A DNA stretch of 64,000 nt from Bremia lactucae (lineage: Eukaryota; Oomycota; Peronosporomycetes; Peronosporales; Peronosporaceae), in assembly GCF_004359215.1 (NCBI RefSeq), contig NC_090628.1, positions 307,712 to 371,711 on the forward strand. The letters run 5' to 3'. Positions within the stretch are counted from its first letter, which is position 1; each line of letters opens with the position of its first letter. The position numbers were made by a program, and so were the translations under genes. Positions 9,691 to 19,293 of this stretch are shown here, piece by piece. The notes under the pieces are model-generated. The model was not told the origin of the DNA and searched no databases. It saw only the letters and a program-made list of their open reading frames with translations.

Positions 9691-11194
9691 CACAACAACC
9701 GAGATACACGTCCATTTTCGCCGTCATCAAAGCTGTACTTGCCCGTCGACACGTTGGCGGTGAGTCCAGAGTCATAGTTCCATGTTTCGTCTGTGATCGA
9801 ATAAAGAGGCGTATTGTCGTTGATGGGATCCATTTGACCCACAAAGATAGTAGAAGCTTCATGCCTCGCATCATTTTGCGATGGCGTCAAAAAGCGCAGA
9901 GCAACCGCTGTTGCAAATGCCATAAATGAACTTGGTTGGTACTTGACATCGTTGACAACGTTAACATTAACAGAGTTAAGAAGTCGCACATGCACTCGCA
10001 GGAGTGCGTTCTGCGAGACCCAAAAGTTATCAAGTCCGAAGAAAGGGTGTTTCATACGCACAAGCCACTCTGCATAGAAACTGCGAGCCTCTTGGTCAGC
10101 GACATGACCAGCAAGAAGAGTTGGTAAAATGTCTTTCTCAAAAAGCAGATCGAGGTACTCGCTAATAATAGGGAATTGGTGATACTGATTTGCTGTACGC
10201 TGACGAGAGAGTGCCAGTAGATATACCATTGCTGAATTGACGGCATTACCCAAGGAAAACTTGAGCAAATAATCTTTGGCAATCTCCGACTTTTTTGCAC
10301 GCACGAAAACACCTGGAACGTTGTGGAAGCTACCGGCCTCCAGCACGCCATGCAAATCTTCAATGGCAAGAATTTTGGCCGGTAGAGGCTCGGTGAGAGG
10401 AACGAGAGAGTCGTTTGCTCGGTGGTTTGTAATACGGTCGACCATTGTGTTGTGAAAGTGCACCATTGTGTTTAAGTATGCTCGAAACGCAGTCGAGTCG
10501 TCAGATTTAACCCAGTCCAGCTCAAGCACGAGCTTTTTGATGTGGTAACCGTTGTTTGGAAAGTTGTCAGTATTAATGAGGGATAGATTGTTGCCTGAAA
10601 GACAGCAACATGTGAGTGTGTAATTCACTAAGTTATTATCATCGGCTTCATACCTCGAATACTTGTGTAGGTAGCTAGCAGGAACTCGGCCAAATCTTTT
10701 ATTACTTGAGAATTGGACTGTAGACCTGCTTCCGTGACACCAAAGCCCACATATTTTAGCTGTGGAAGTTTGGATGGCAATTCAAGAAAAGATGCTCGGC
10801 CCTTAGGAGTACCCAGCGAGCCCACCGCTGCACAAAGCGCAGACAACTGTCAACAACGCAGCTTTACATTGAATCTTGCAACGATGTCACACCTTCTAAC
10901 TTGTAGACAGCCGTGAGCACGTGTCCATTTGAATCAATGGTGTCCACCTCGTACTCTCCTTTGGCGGCAGCACAAGCTGACGCAAAGCTTGTGCCACGCG
11001 TCTGCGCAATAATTACACCGTAATTAAGTTGTCGAAACACTGGAACAAGAACGGCACGCTAGAGCACGGGATAACATTAGTTGTATAGAATAAAAGATTA
11101 CAGCGCATAGGTGGCTTGCCATAAAGCGTCCGCTACCAATGCAGACAGCGCACGTATTCGGGGCAAAATGAGACCCTTGGAGAGGAGTGAACAT
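9691..11194 (-). CDS. Copy C: oxidoreductase half of the fusion gene, truncated by the N gap
   Basis: ATG at 11194; exon 1 ends at 11120; intron 11059-11119 (GCAAGC...TAG, a GC-AG intron). Further introns match those of copy A, and the frame from 10628 stays open to the gap. Encoded landmarks: Rossmann 'GSGRFM', 'AQTRGTSF', 'LINTDNFPNNG', 'HNTMVDR', and KFSLGNAVN, where the usual final His is Asn. It is almost identical to copy A over the shared part (for example NVNVVND against NVNVAND). The isomerase half is not present. The N-terminus is intact here, unlike A. Probably a real gene whose 3' half is hidden in the gap. Confidence 0.65.
11059..11119 (-). other. GC-AG intron of copy C
   Basis: 61 bp with donor GCAAGC after an ATG codon and acceptor CTAG. 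Its position matches exactly that of the GT-AG intron 11474-11542 in copy D and of the GC-AG intron 9311-9371 in copy B. Confidence 0.65.
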
Positions 11195-11395
11195 CTACAC
11201 TGTAAAGTTGACGAAAAGATATGTGACGCATGAGGTGATGAAAGGTTTTTACGCCAATTATGATATTTCAGCGTAGAAGAAATATTTGAAGAGCCGCTGT
11301 CTTGTATTTGATTTACCTAAGCTTTGTATTGCCACTTAATAAACGTAAAGTCGACTAATAGCGGTACCCTTAGATAAAAACTTGGATACCTAACG
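11195..11395. promoter_or_regulatory. Divergent promoter region of copies C and D
   Basis: 201 bp between the ATG of C (minus) and the ATG of D (plus). The C-proximal half keeps the leader shared by A, B and C; the D-proximal half is different. No core motif is certain. Confidence 0.45.
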
Positions 11396-14300
11396 ATGTT
11401 CACGCCGCTACGAGGCCAATCCGCCTTCTCTTATAAGACCGACTCCATCTGCATTGGGGCTGGTCGCTTCCTAGTGCGTTTCTTTAAAGGTTTTCTTAAC
11501 ACTGATCAGCAAATTCTTACAGCATCTGATTCATACTCGTAGCGCTGCGTGTTGGTGCCAACGCTACGATCGGCCGGTAGTGCTGTAGTGGTAGCCCAGA
11601 CGCGAGGAACTAGCTTTTCAAGTGCCTGTGCTGATGCCGACGGATTGTACGAGGTTGACACGATCCAAAATGATGGTAGCGTGCAGACCGAGGTTGTCGA
11701 GGTGGAGGCCGTTGGCTCTTTAGGAGATGCTGAAGGTCGCGCGGCCTTCATGCAGCTTCCTGCAAAGCTTCCAAAGATTAAGTTTATTGGCTTTGGAGTC
11801 ACGGAGAGCGGTATCAACAAGGGCAGTTTGGCCATTGTGGACCTCACAGAACTGCTGTATAATTGCTTCCTGAAGTTACCGAGTACGTCTTTTTTTCAGA
11901 ATATGTGACTAACATTTGACATCAATGTTTCTGATCCTCGGGTGTGTCAAAGATAATGTCATTTCGGTCATAAATACCGATAATTTGCCTAAGAATGGGG
12001 ACACTATCCGAAATTTAGTGTTGGAAACTGAGTGGAATGGTCAGCCTTGTGATCTCGCCCTATTTCGGGCCTATGTAGCATCCAAAGTCCACTTTCACAA
12101 CACTATGGTCGATCGCTTGACATCGCACCGTGAAAACGACCCACTCGTGCCATTGACTGAGCCCTGGCCTGTGAAAACGTTGGTCATTGAAGATCTTGGA
12201 GGCGTTCTGGATATTAATGTGCTAAGCACTCTTCCAGGCGTGCATATTCGTACGACTGCAGGCCAGCTGGAGCAAGATCATCTACTAAAGCTAAGCATCG
12301 CTAATGCAGTGCATTCGGCGATGGTGTATCTACTGGCTCTATCGCGGGTGAAGACCACATGCGAGATCACAAAGTATCCCGATGTTCGTCAATTTCTGGA
12401 CTTACTATACGTTCAAGACATCGCCCCATCGCTTAAACTGCGTGGGATCAGCGATGAAGAGGCTCAACACACGTATGATGAGTGGATCAGACGAATCGAG
12501 CACAAGCACTTTGGGCTTGACAACTTTTGGGTCGGCCAGAACGCCATGCTTAAGTACGGCGTTAGGCTGTTTAGTAGCGTGAAAGCCAATGTGACCCGAA
12601 ATGAGTCGTATCATCCCAGCGTGTTTATGGCATTCGTGACGGCTGTAATTTTGCGATATCTGACTCCAACGCAGTCTGACTCTCGGAAAGAAGGGAGTAA
12701 TAGGCCGGAGGTCTTCGTAGGCGCGATGGACGCAATTCAGAGTCGCACGCTAATTTATTCCGTGACTGATAAAACTTGGCCTTACGCCAATGGATTGGCT
12801 GCCAATGTATCCACGGGCAAGTACGAGTTTTTGGATGGAGAGCACGGCCAAACTGCTAAGACTTTATGGAAAGCTAGCCAAAAGGTCTTAAGTAATCGTA
12901 AAAGCAGCAGCAATCAGTTTCCCAAGTCAGTTCGTGCAAAGCCTTCCTCTGAAGTGTCCAGTGAAGTTGGTGTAGCCATTGCCAGTGTGCTAAGCTCTGT
13001 AAAAGGCTTTGACCTCACGAAAGACGTGTATGTTTCGTTTGCCGCTGACGTTGCTGCGCTCTACCATCGTCTCATATCTGGCAAGCAGACGGCTTTGGAG
13101 ACGCTCCAAGATCTACTCCGTAATCATAGCACGTGTGAGTATCTTGCGACCAAAGAAGAGGTCGGTACATTCGTCCGTGAGGCTGTGGCCAGTGTTCAAG
13201 TTATAGATGTACATACGCATCTGTTTCCTCCGAGTCATGGCAACCTTATGCTATGGGGCATTAATGAGCTTCTCACTTACCACTACTTGGTGGCGGAATT
13301 TTTGCAAACGTCACGTATGCAAGTAGAAGAGTTCAATTCGTACCCAAAGGAACAACAGGCTGTTATAATTTGGCAGCACTTGTTTATTGACCGGTCGCCT
13401 GTGTCTGAAGCCTGTCGTGGTGTGTTGACGACTTTGCACTTGCTGGGCCTCGACCACCTCGTGGCGAAGCGTGATATTGCAGCGATACAAAATTGGTTCA
13501 AGCAACAAGACCCTGAAGAGTATGTGGATACGGTGTTTCGTCTCTCAGGACTCAAGTATGCAGTAATGACGAACATTCCATTTGAGCCAAAAGAGGCTTG
13601 TCACTGGCTGGGCGACCCAGCTACTAACACACCGCCACCTGCATGGTCGCGTAAATACTTTCGCTCGGCGTTGCGTGTCGACCAAGTCTTGCTGGGTGAC
13701 TGGGCCTCTATCGGTCCAACGTTGGATGTATTTAAGCTGCCGCATACTTTGGCGGGGGTACGCGGTGTGTTGGAAAAATGGATTGATATCATGAAACCAG
13801 AGTATTTCATGGCGAGTGTTCCCATCTTCTTTGAATATTCGGATAAGAATGCGCTGGAATCGACATCCGACACATTGCCGAGCGGGTATGAGCTTTTGAC
13901 CAAGGTTTTGTTGCCTCTGGCGGAGAAAACAAACCTTCCAATCGCCCTGAAATTTGACAGTGTGCGTCCTATCAACGCTCGCTATGGTGTGGCTGGTGAC
14001 GGTGTGAAGCCTAGCAACGTCGACATATTGATCAAGTTGTGCAACGATTTCCCACGGGTGAAGTTTTTGGCCACATTCCTCTCCCGTGTCAATCAGCACG
14101 AAGTGACGGTAACGGCCAACAAGTTCCCGAATTTGCACTTGTATGGCTGCTGGTGGTACTGCAACAATCCGTCGATCATTGAGGAGTTGACACGCATGCG
14201 TATTGAGATTTTGGGAACGGCGTTTACGAGTCAGCACTCGGATGCACGAGTGTTGGACCAACTCATCTACAAGTGGAGTCATTCGCGAGATGTGATTGGA

Positions 14301-14429
14301 GAGGTCTTGGTGGATATGTATCAAAAGCTGTTTGCAACGGGCTGGAAGGTGTCTAAAAGCGACATTGAACGTGACGTTCAGCGCTTGTTTGGTCAGAGCT
14401 ATGAAGAATTCATGAGCAAAGAGTTGTAA
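11396..14429 (+). CDS. Copy D: bifunctional mannonate/altronate-type oxidoreductase fused to uronate isomerase
   Basis: Three exons (11396-11473, 11543-11882, 11953-14429) give about 964 residues, the sum of a UxuB/UxaB-like enzyme (about 480) and a UxaC-like enzyme (about 470). N-terminal half, long-chain mannitol dehydrogenase family: Rossmann GAGRFL at 21-26, 'SVINTDNLPKNG' from about 144, 'FHNTMVDR', and catalytic-type K252-x4-N257-x2-H260. C-terminal half, uronate isomerase of the amidohydrolase superfamily: metal-binding H560-x-H562 in 'DVHTHLF', the 'GCWWYCNN' segment and 'SDAR' with the probable catalytic Asp903. Expected reactions: uronate to keto-uronate, then NADH-linked reduction to an aldonate. 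No signal peptide, so cytosolic. The start MFTPLRG is conserved with B and C. Substrate (glucuronate or galacturonate branch) is not decided by sequence reading. Confidence 0.85.
11474..11542 (+). other. First intron of copy D
   Basis: 69 bp, GTGCGT...CTCGTAG, phase 0. It carries an in-frame TAG at 11540-11542 that would otherwise cut the N-terminal Rossmann motif off the protein. Splicing gives 'CIGAGRFLRCVLVP'. Confidence 0.75.
11883..11952 (+). other. Second intron of copy D
   Basis: 70 bp, GTACGT...CAAAG, phase 1. Splicing gives 'KLPNNVISVINTDN', the same length as the junction in copy A. The pyrimidine tract near the acceptor is poor, so the exact acceptor is moderately sure. Confidence 0.6.
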
Positions 14430-14599
14430 TCGCACAGAATGTGGTAAAAAGCATGTCAGTTGTAATTGTAGGATCCACTTCGATACATGGCGTTTTACCC
14501 TTTTAGTAAAAAAACTTGGTACCAAAGCGATATATATATATATATAATCAGTAACAGATGCGCTAATCTTATTGGAATTCCCTCAAACTCTAGCTAGGA
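14430..14599. other. Convergent intergenic region with a TA dinucleotide run
   Basis: 170 bp between the convergent ends of copy D and the methyltransferase gene. It holds a short (AT)n run at 14531-14546. Nothing else seen. Confidence 0.6.
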
Positions 14600-15192
14600 T
14601 TATTCAGTTGTCGTTACAGTGTGCAATGTTTCAGCTATAGGCAGTTTTGCCCACAGGGCAAAACGTTGCAATACGATAGATGCCGCTACGGTCACGTTGA
14701 GTGACGCTGTGCCGCCTCCATACTGTGGGATGTAGACAAATTGATCGCAGATAGCCATTTGTGCTGAGTTCATGCCAGCCCCCTGATAACATTTGCAACT
14801 GTATTAGTCATCATCTGACTGACCACCCGTTTTCCTCCCACCTCGTTGCCCATGATGAAGGCCGTATCGCCATTAAAAGGCTCTTCCACTATACTTTTGG
14901 CGTCATGCATAATTTCGACACCTATAATTTGAATACTTCGTTCGTTACAAAGCGCTCTACAGTCTTTGAGTGTGGCCACACGTGTAGTGCGGCAGCTTAA
15001 AGAATTCAGGAAAGATGCCTGCTCTTGCAGGTCAAACTTCTTCTGACCTACAACAAAAACCTCTTTCACGCCAAAGGCTGAGGCGCTCATCAACATGTTT
15101 TTTACGTTTTTAATCTTTTGCACATTGTTAAGGATGAGATAGTGGCGCGGCGTAATCGTTCGAGCATCAGCACCTTTCACAGTAACCTCCAT
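14600..15192 (-). CDS. SpoU/TrmH-family RNA 2'-O-methyltransferase, one intron
   Basis: SPOUT-fold enzymes of this family transfer a methyl group from S-adenosylmethionine to a ribose 2'-OH in tRNA or rRNA. Start chosen at the ATG 15192 (MEVTVKGADARTITPRHY). Exon 1 (15192-14842) ends exactly at the family motif 'FIMGNE'. A 59-bp intron (14783-14841, GTGGGAGG...TATCAG) is removed, and exon 2 continues 'GAGMNSAQMAICDQFVYIPQY' and 'GGGTASLNVTVAASIVL', the SAM-binding trefoil-knot end. Total about 177 residues, normal for the stand-alone catalytic domain, with the N-terminal motif 'LILNNVQKIKNVKNMLMSASAFG' intact. Convergent with copy D. No targeting peptide is evident in this start; an upstream exon cannot be excluded. 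Confidence 0.8.
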
Positions 15193-15290
15193 CTGGTTTT
15201 CTATATCGTCACGAAAAAAGATAAGCACCAATAGAAATTATAAAAAGTATTTTACTTGGGATAATTTCCCTCAGTTTTGGCCGATGTGAG

Positions 15291-16470
15291 ACCAGCAGCT
15301 GGTACAGCTATTTTAATATATACTGTGCACCAAAACAGAATCATGCTTCAAATAACTCACCCAAATAATTCACCCCATTTTTTGTAGTTGCATACTCTAC
15401 TTCCAATGCAATAAAATCTCTTAACTCACCTTCAAACTGCACCTATATTTCCCTTGAGCTTGCAGAGGAAGCTGAAAAAAACTCGCCTTGCAGGAGAGTT
15501 ATGCAATTAAGAAGGAGGTCTAAAAAGAATAGTTCTGAAAATGTTAAAAAAGTTTGGCTTGGTTGTGTCCTTGGTGGAACACACCAACCAATGGTTGCAC
15601 AAGTTCGGAAGACAAGCACTCGATGTCTAGCTTGTCCCTGGTCAATCATCTTACAGAGGAGAAGCCAAGATGAATGGACTGCCACTGTTGCCAATGGCGA
15701 GCATAACCATGCAGCAGCAGCAAATGTGGCAGTTTACCCTGAGGCTCGCACTTTAACATCACAACAAGTGGAAACTGTTGCATTGATGAGTAAAAGTGGG
15801 GCCAAACCACTTGTTATAAATAAAGGCACTAAAAGCATCCGATCAAAACTGTAGAGTCATTGGACAGGATATTTACAACATCAGAAAGCAAGAGCAACCA
15901 ACATCTCCTTACAGGCAGAACACCACTGGAAGCTCTTCTTAACACCCTTGGAGAAGAAGATGTTTACCATGTTTTTGAGGGAAATTCAACAGGACAACTC
16001 TCAAACCTTTTCATTGCCCCCAAAATATCCCATTCCATTCTCAAAGATTTCGCCTCCGCCGATCTTTTGCTCGTGGATTCCACATAAAAAAATCAAAATG
16101 CTTTTGCTTCATGTGATGGGAGTAACATCAACACATCAATCTTTCTCCATGTGGATGAAACAGCAGGCACTTCTGCAGCAAATGGCAGGAAGCGAAAGTG
16201 TGATGAATGTCAAGCAGAGGGGCATAATAAAAGGACATGCCCTGAACGCGAAAGATTTCCAACAATTCTTGGAGCAGATGTAATAGGCTTTAAAAGCACT
16301 GAATCCAGAGAATTTGAAAAAGTACCTTTGAGCACAGGAGATCAATTAAGCATAGAGGATCTTTGAACTAAAATTAAGTAGATTAAAGAGCTGTAGAGAA
16401 CCCTTCCAAGAAATTACATAGACTATAGCACAAAATAGCTGTACCAGCACTGTACCAGCTGCTGGTACAG
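15291..16470 (+). mobile_element. Mutator-like (MULE) element with internal deletions
   Basis: The ends carry related inverted repeats: left 'accagcagctggtacagctatttt' near 15291-15314; right the reverse complement near 16434-16470, with one extra 'tgctggtacag' unit. Inside, in order: a FAR1/WRKY-GCM1-like zinc-finger part (15501-15854, 'CPWSII...W...HNHAAAA'), the start of a MULE transposase domain (15860-16087, 'TGRTPLEALL', 'LLLVDST'), a short 'LLHVMGVTSTHQSFSM' piece, then a CCHC zinc knuckle 'CDECQAEGHNKRTCP' (about 16195-16245). The catalytic core between 'HQSFSM' and the knuckle is gone and frames are broken, so the copy is dead. The target duplication could not be settled. Confidence 0.7.
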
Positions 16471-16564
16471 AAGTGGGATGTCGCTATACCGACACCCCTC
16501 AGTTTTTGTATAATCTCCTCAGTTTATTATGATTAAATTATTTTATGCATGTATAACGCTTATT
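16471..16564. other. Short spacer
   Basis: AT-rich; nothing recognised. Confidence 0.5.
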
Positions 16565-17915
16565 TTACGGGGCACTACCGACTTGTACTGCTTCAGTGCA
16601 AGTGGTGCAGTGCAAAGTGGACTCACTTCACTTCACGTACACAAGAACGTGCAGAGGAAGACTCTTTAATAAACTTGCTTTAAAGAGGGTTATGAGTAAA
16701 CTATATTTATTACAATTAAGTTCTTCTATTTCCATCTTTCGTACTAACTTAATTATTTATTAATACAAACGGGAAGCGGTATAGACACACACCTTTTAGG
16801 TATAGCCACACACCCTCCCCGTCTGTTTGTTTTAATTAATTGAAAACCTCAGATTAAGAATGAACAGTTTCATCATTCCACGATATCGCCAAATTGACAA
16901 TTATTTCTTTAAATTCGTCTTTAGATCCCTTTTGGACTTTGGTACTCCCCCAGCTAAATCATATCTGGAAACCGATGTAGCCACGCCCCTCAATTGTCTA
17001 CCTCTGTATTTATGAGAGTTGCGTAATGGTAGCAACTTGTAAATAACTTGAACATATATTGAAAAATCTTTATGGAGGCCTTCCCAGGATCAGTAGCTCG
17101 AAAGTTCCGCAAAAGACTTCGCAATATATGCGTATTTTCATGTTGAATAGGAAGATGCTTCTTCAGCAAAGAAATCACAAACGAAAGCCGACAAAAACTG
17201 AAACATAAGGCAATTGTGGCTCATGGTGGGTACAAAAAAGAGCACTAAGACTCGCCTATTTACGCACTTCCGCGAAAGTTGGTAGAAGTCAAGTAAAATA
17301 AATTTATCCTAAGCTTGACCTCCAAAGACTAACTAACATGCATGCTCAACTTCTCCCTCGCTGCTCAGTTTGCTACTCTTTCTTTTCGCTCTTTTTATGA
17401 CTCGCCAATCAATTGTGTGCGCTCTTGGCTTTTTTAACCTTTTGAAAACCGTACATTTAACATCGCCAGACTGGGTGCGTGGCCCTAATTTGATTAAAGG
17501 GCTGTGACGAACCAAAGGCCAAAAGAGACAGGGCGATCTAAAGACAATTCTATAGGAGTAATTACTGATTTTTGGATGCAGTGGAATGACCCATACAGTG
17601 AAAATGTTTTATATTACGTATTTAAACAAGACAGACGGGGAGGGTATATGGCTATACCAAAAGGGGTGTGTGGCTATACGGCTACCATACAAACACGTAG
17701 TAAGGTCCTTTCTATCTGTCTCTCTCTTTGCGCGAGTCCAGTGCTGACTGAACCGCGGACCAAGTATATATAATAGCCTATATTAATCAAGGATTAAGCT
17801 TTCCGAATATTACTATGCAAAGTAATACTCCCCAAATATTATCTACCTCTTATATGACATAATAATTAACAAACTTTAAGTGTATTTATTTCATGGAACT
17901 ATACATCTCATTACA
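16565..17915 (-). mobile_element. LTR of family A (3' LTR of element 1), split by a hAT-like MITE
   Basis: On the minus strand it starts TGTAATGAG at 17915 and ends near GTGCCCCG at 16565. Without the 916-bp insertion and its 8-bp duplication it is about 430 bp, like the LTRs at 29549-29980, 35121-35553, 47321-47757 and 62572-62923. Landmarks: 'gcgcgtccag...ctgactgga' and 'cctcacgtcacttcacgtac'. A G-run purine tract (TTTGGGGGGTGA on the minus strand) directly precedes it, fitting a 3' LTR. Confidence 0.75.
16771..17686. mobile_element. hAT-like MITE with about 58-bp TIRs and 8-bp target duplication
   Basis: Left end GGGAAGCGGTATAGACACAC and right end (reverse complement) GGTAGCCGTATAGCCACACA begin TIRs alignable over about 58 bp, each containing 'GGTATAGCC' and 'CCCTCCCCGTCTG'. 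The element is flanked by ATACAAAC at 16763-16770 and 17687-17694, an 8-bp duplication typical of hAT transposition. There is no transposase inside, so it is non-autonomous. Relatives lie at 41119-41859, 53609-54513 and 62924-63826. Confidence 0.8.
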
Positions 17916-18003
17916 TCACCCCCCAAACGACCCTGACTGTCCTTGAATAGAGTGACCACTATATGACCACTTAAGTGAAAACGATGTTGATTGGTCAGAA
18001 TTA

Positions 18004-19293
18004 TCATTTTCAATTAAATGCATGGTTAACGGGTCCATGCGGTATGCGAAAAAATAGTGCGGAACCTTCGGCTGCGGTTAATGCAGCCGCGGGCGACACA
18101 ATATTGTCTCATGCGGCAGACATTTCGTCTGCCGTAGTATCATCTTCTCCCGCAACACTTAATGTTGCGGGTGCACGTGGTGAGTCGCCACGTGAATGCA
18201 ACCCAGGTCGAATACGAATGCGAGCCGGACGAAATGACCGACTCGGGGAGAACAGATCAGTTGCCTGATCATCATCAGGCGGCTGACTATGAGCCTTCGA
18301 ATGAGGGGGCTCATTCGAGTAGACGTGCTGATAGCATTCGCTACAGCATGTTCGGTTCCGACGATGAGGCACCGTCTCCCGTGCCGTCACCCGCATGTAT
18401 TTCTGTGCGTGTTGACGACGATGGCATAAACCATCGTAGTAAAAGTTCTAGTGGTACCCCTGCTCCAGTAGGTATCGCTTAGGGGAGTGCAGACAATACA
18501 ATGTCTCGTGTTGCTCTTGAGAATAAACTATAGCCTTTTCCCGAACGGCTAGTCAGTATAGCTCGTCTGGAGAAAGGCTCGATCTTTATCAAGATGCGCG
18601 ATGCGATTGACGTTTTGCAATCGATTTACACGCGTCAGGAGCTCGTGTTTTCCGTTGGGCCTTCTAATCCATCCGATGGGTCTCGTCAAACTGACGGACG
18701 AGGCCCTCAACGTCGACAACCAGCTGGGAACGAAGCTCCCAGCTGTCATGCGAAGGTGGATAACCGTGCCAGCGATTAAGATAACTCGTTCGCTGCCCCT
18801 TCACATCACGGTGGTTTAGAATACATTCCACAAGGAAATGTTGACCGCCGTGGGAATCCACCAATGGTTGTGGTGGAGGAGGGGAAATTGGATCCGACCT
18901 ATGTGTCGGATCTGGAGTCGAAGATCGACAAACTCGACCACTACCTCCATGTATTGGGGGGGGGGGTCTTGATCACGAGCGCAGTAAGCGTCACTCTTTA
19001 GATCAGACGGTGCAGACTCACCGTATCGAACGGTCGTAAGACACTTCGAAAAGTTCGTACTTAATGTTGGAGTACGAACGAAAGGATGACGCTCTTTGTG
19101 ACGAGCGGTCTTCAGCTCATCGCGATTTCGAGGAACTTCGGATTCGGCATGAGAATCTCCAGACTCAACATGAGAGCCTGGCTCGTGCTCGCAAGAATCT
19201 TTTGGAGATTCTTGAAAGAGGCTGGTCAGACCCGTCCGCAGAAGAAACCGCGTACTGATGGTACGGGCGAAGCCGACCAACGTAAGAGGTAGG
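18004..19293 (+). pseudogene. Antisense ORF (aORF) of LTR-A element 1, broken
   Basis: On the strand opposite to pol. Segments in order: 'SAEPSAAVNAAAGD' and 'ATLNVAGARGE' (18050-18190), acidic 'ADYEPSNEGAHSSRRA' and 'MFGSDDEAPSPVPSP' (18280-18400), a damaged 'APEKKPW' block (about 18500-18540), 'AIDVLQSIYTRQELVFS' (18600-18660), 'SDLESKIDKLDHYLH' (18905-18950) and a coiled coil 'LEYERKDDALCDERSSAHRDFEEL' to 'RTDGTGEADQRKR' (19065-19292). Stops and frameshifts split it. Homologous blocks occur on the corresponding strand at 33600-35040, 36003-37330, 47890-49590 and 51531-52392. It overlaps the chromodomain and integrase tail of pol on the other strand. No known family recognised. Confidence 0.55.

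Noticed and set aside
13545..14525. 326-residue open frame on the minus strand across the isomerase half of copy D
   Set aside because: It is the complement of a recognised enzyme domain and its residues show no family. The same shadow frame appears broken in copy A (6308-6901), as expected for a by-product of codon use.
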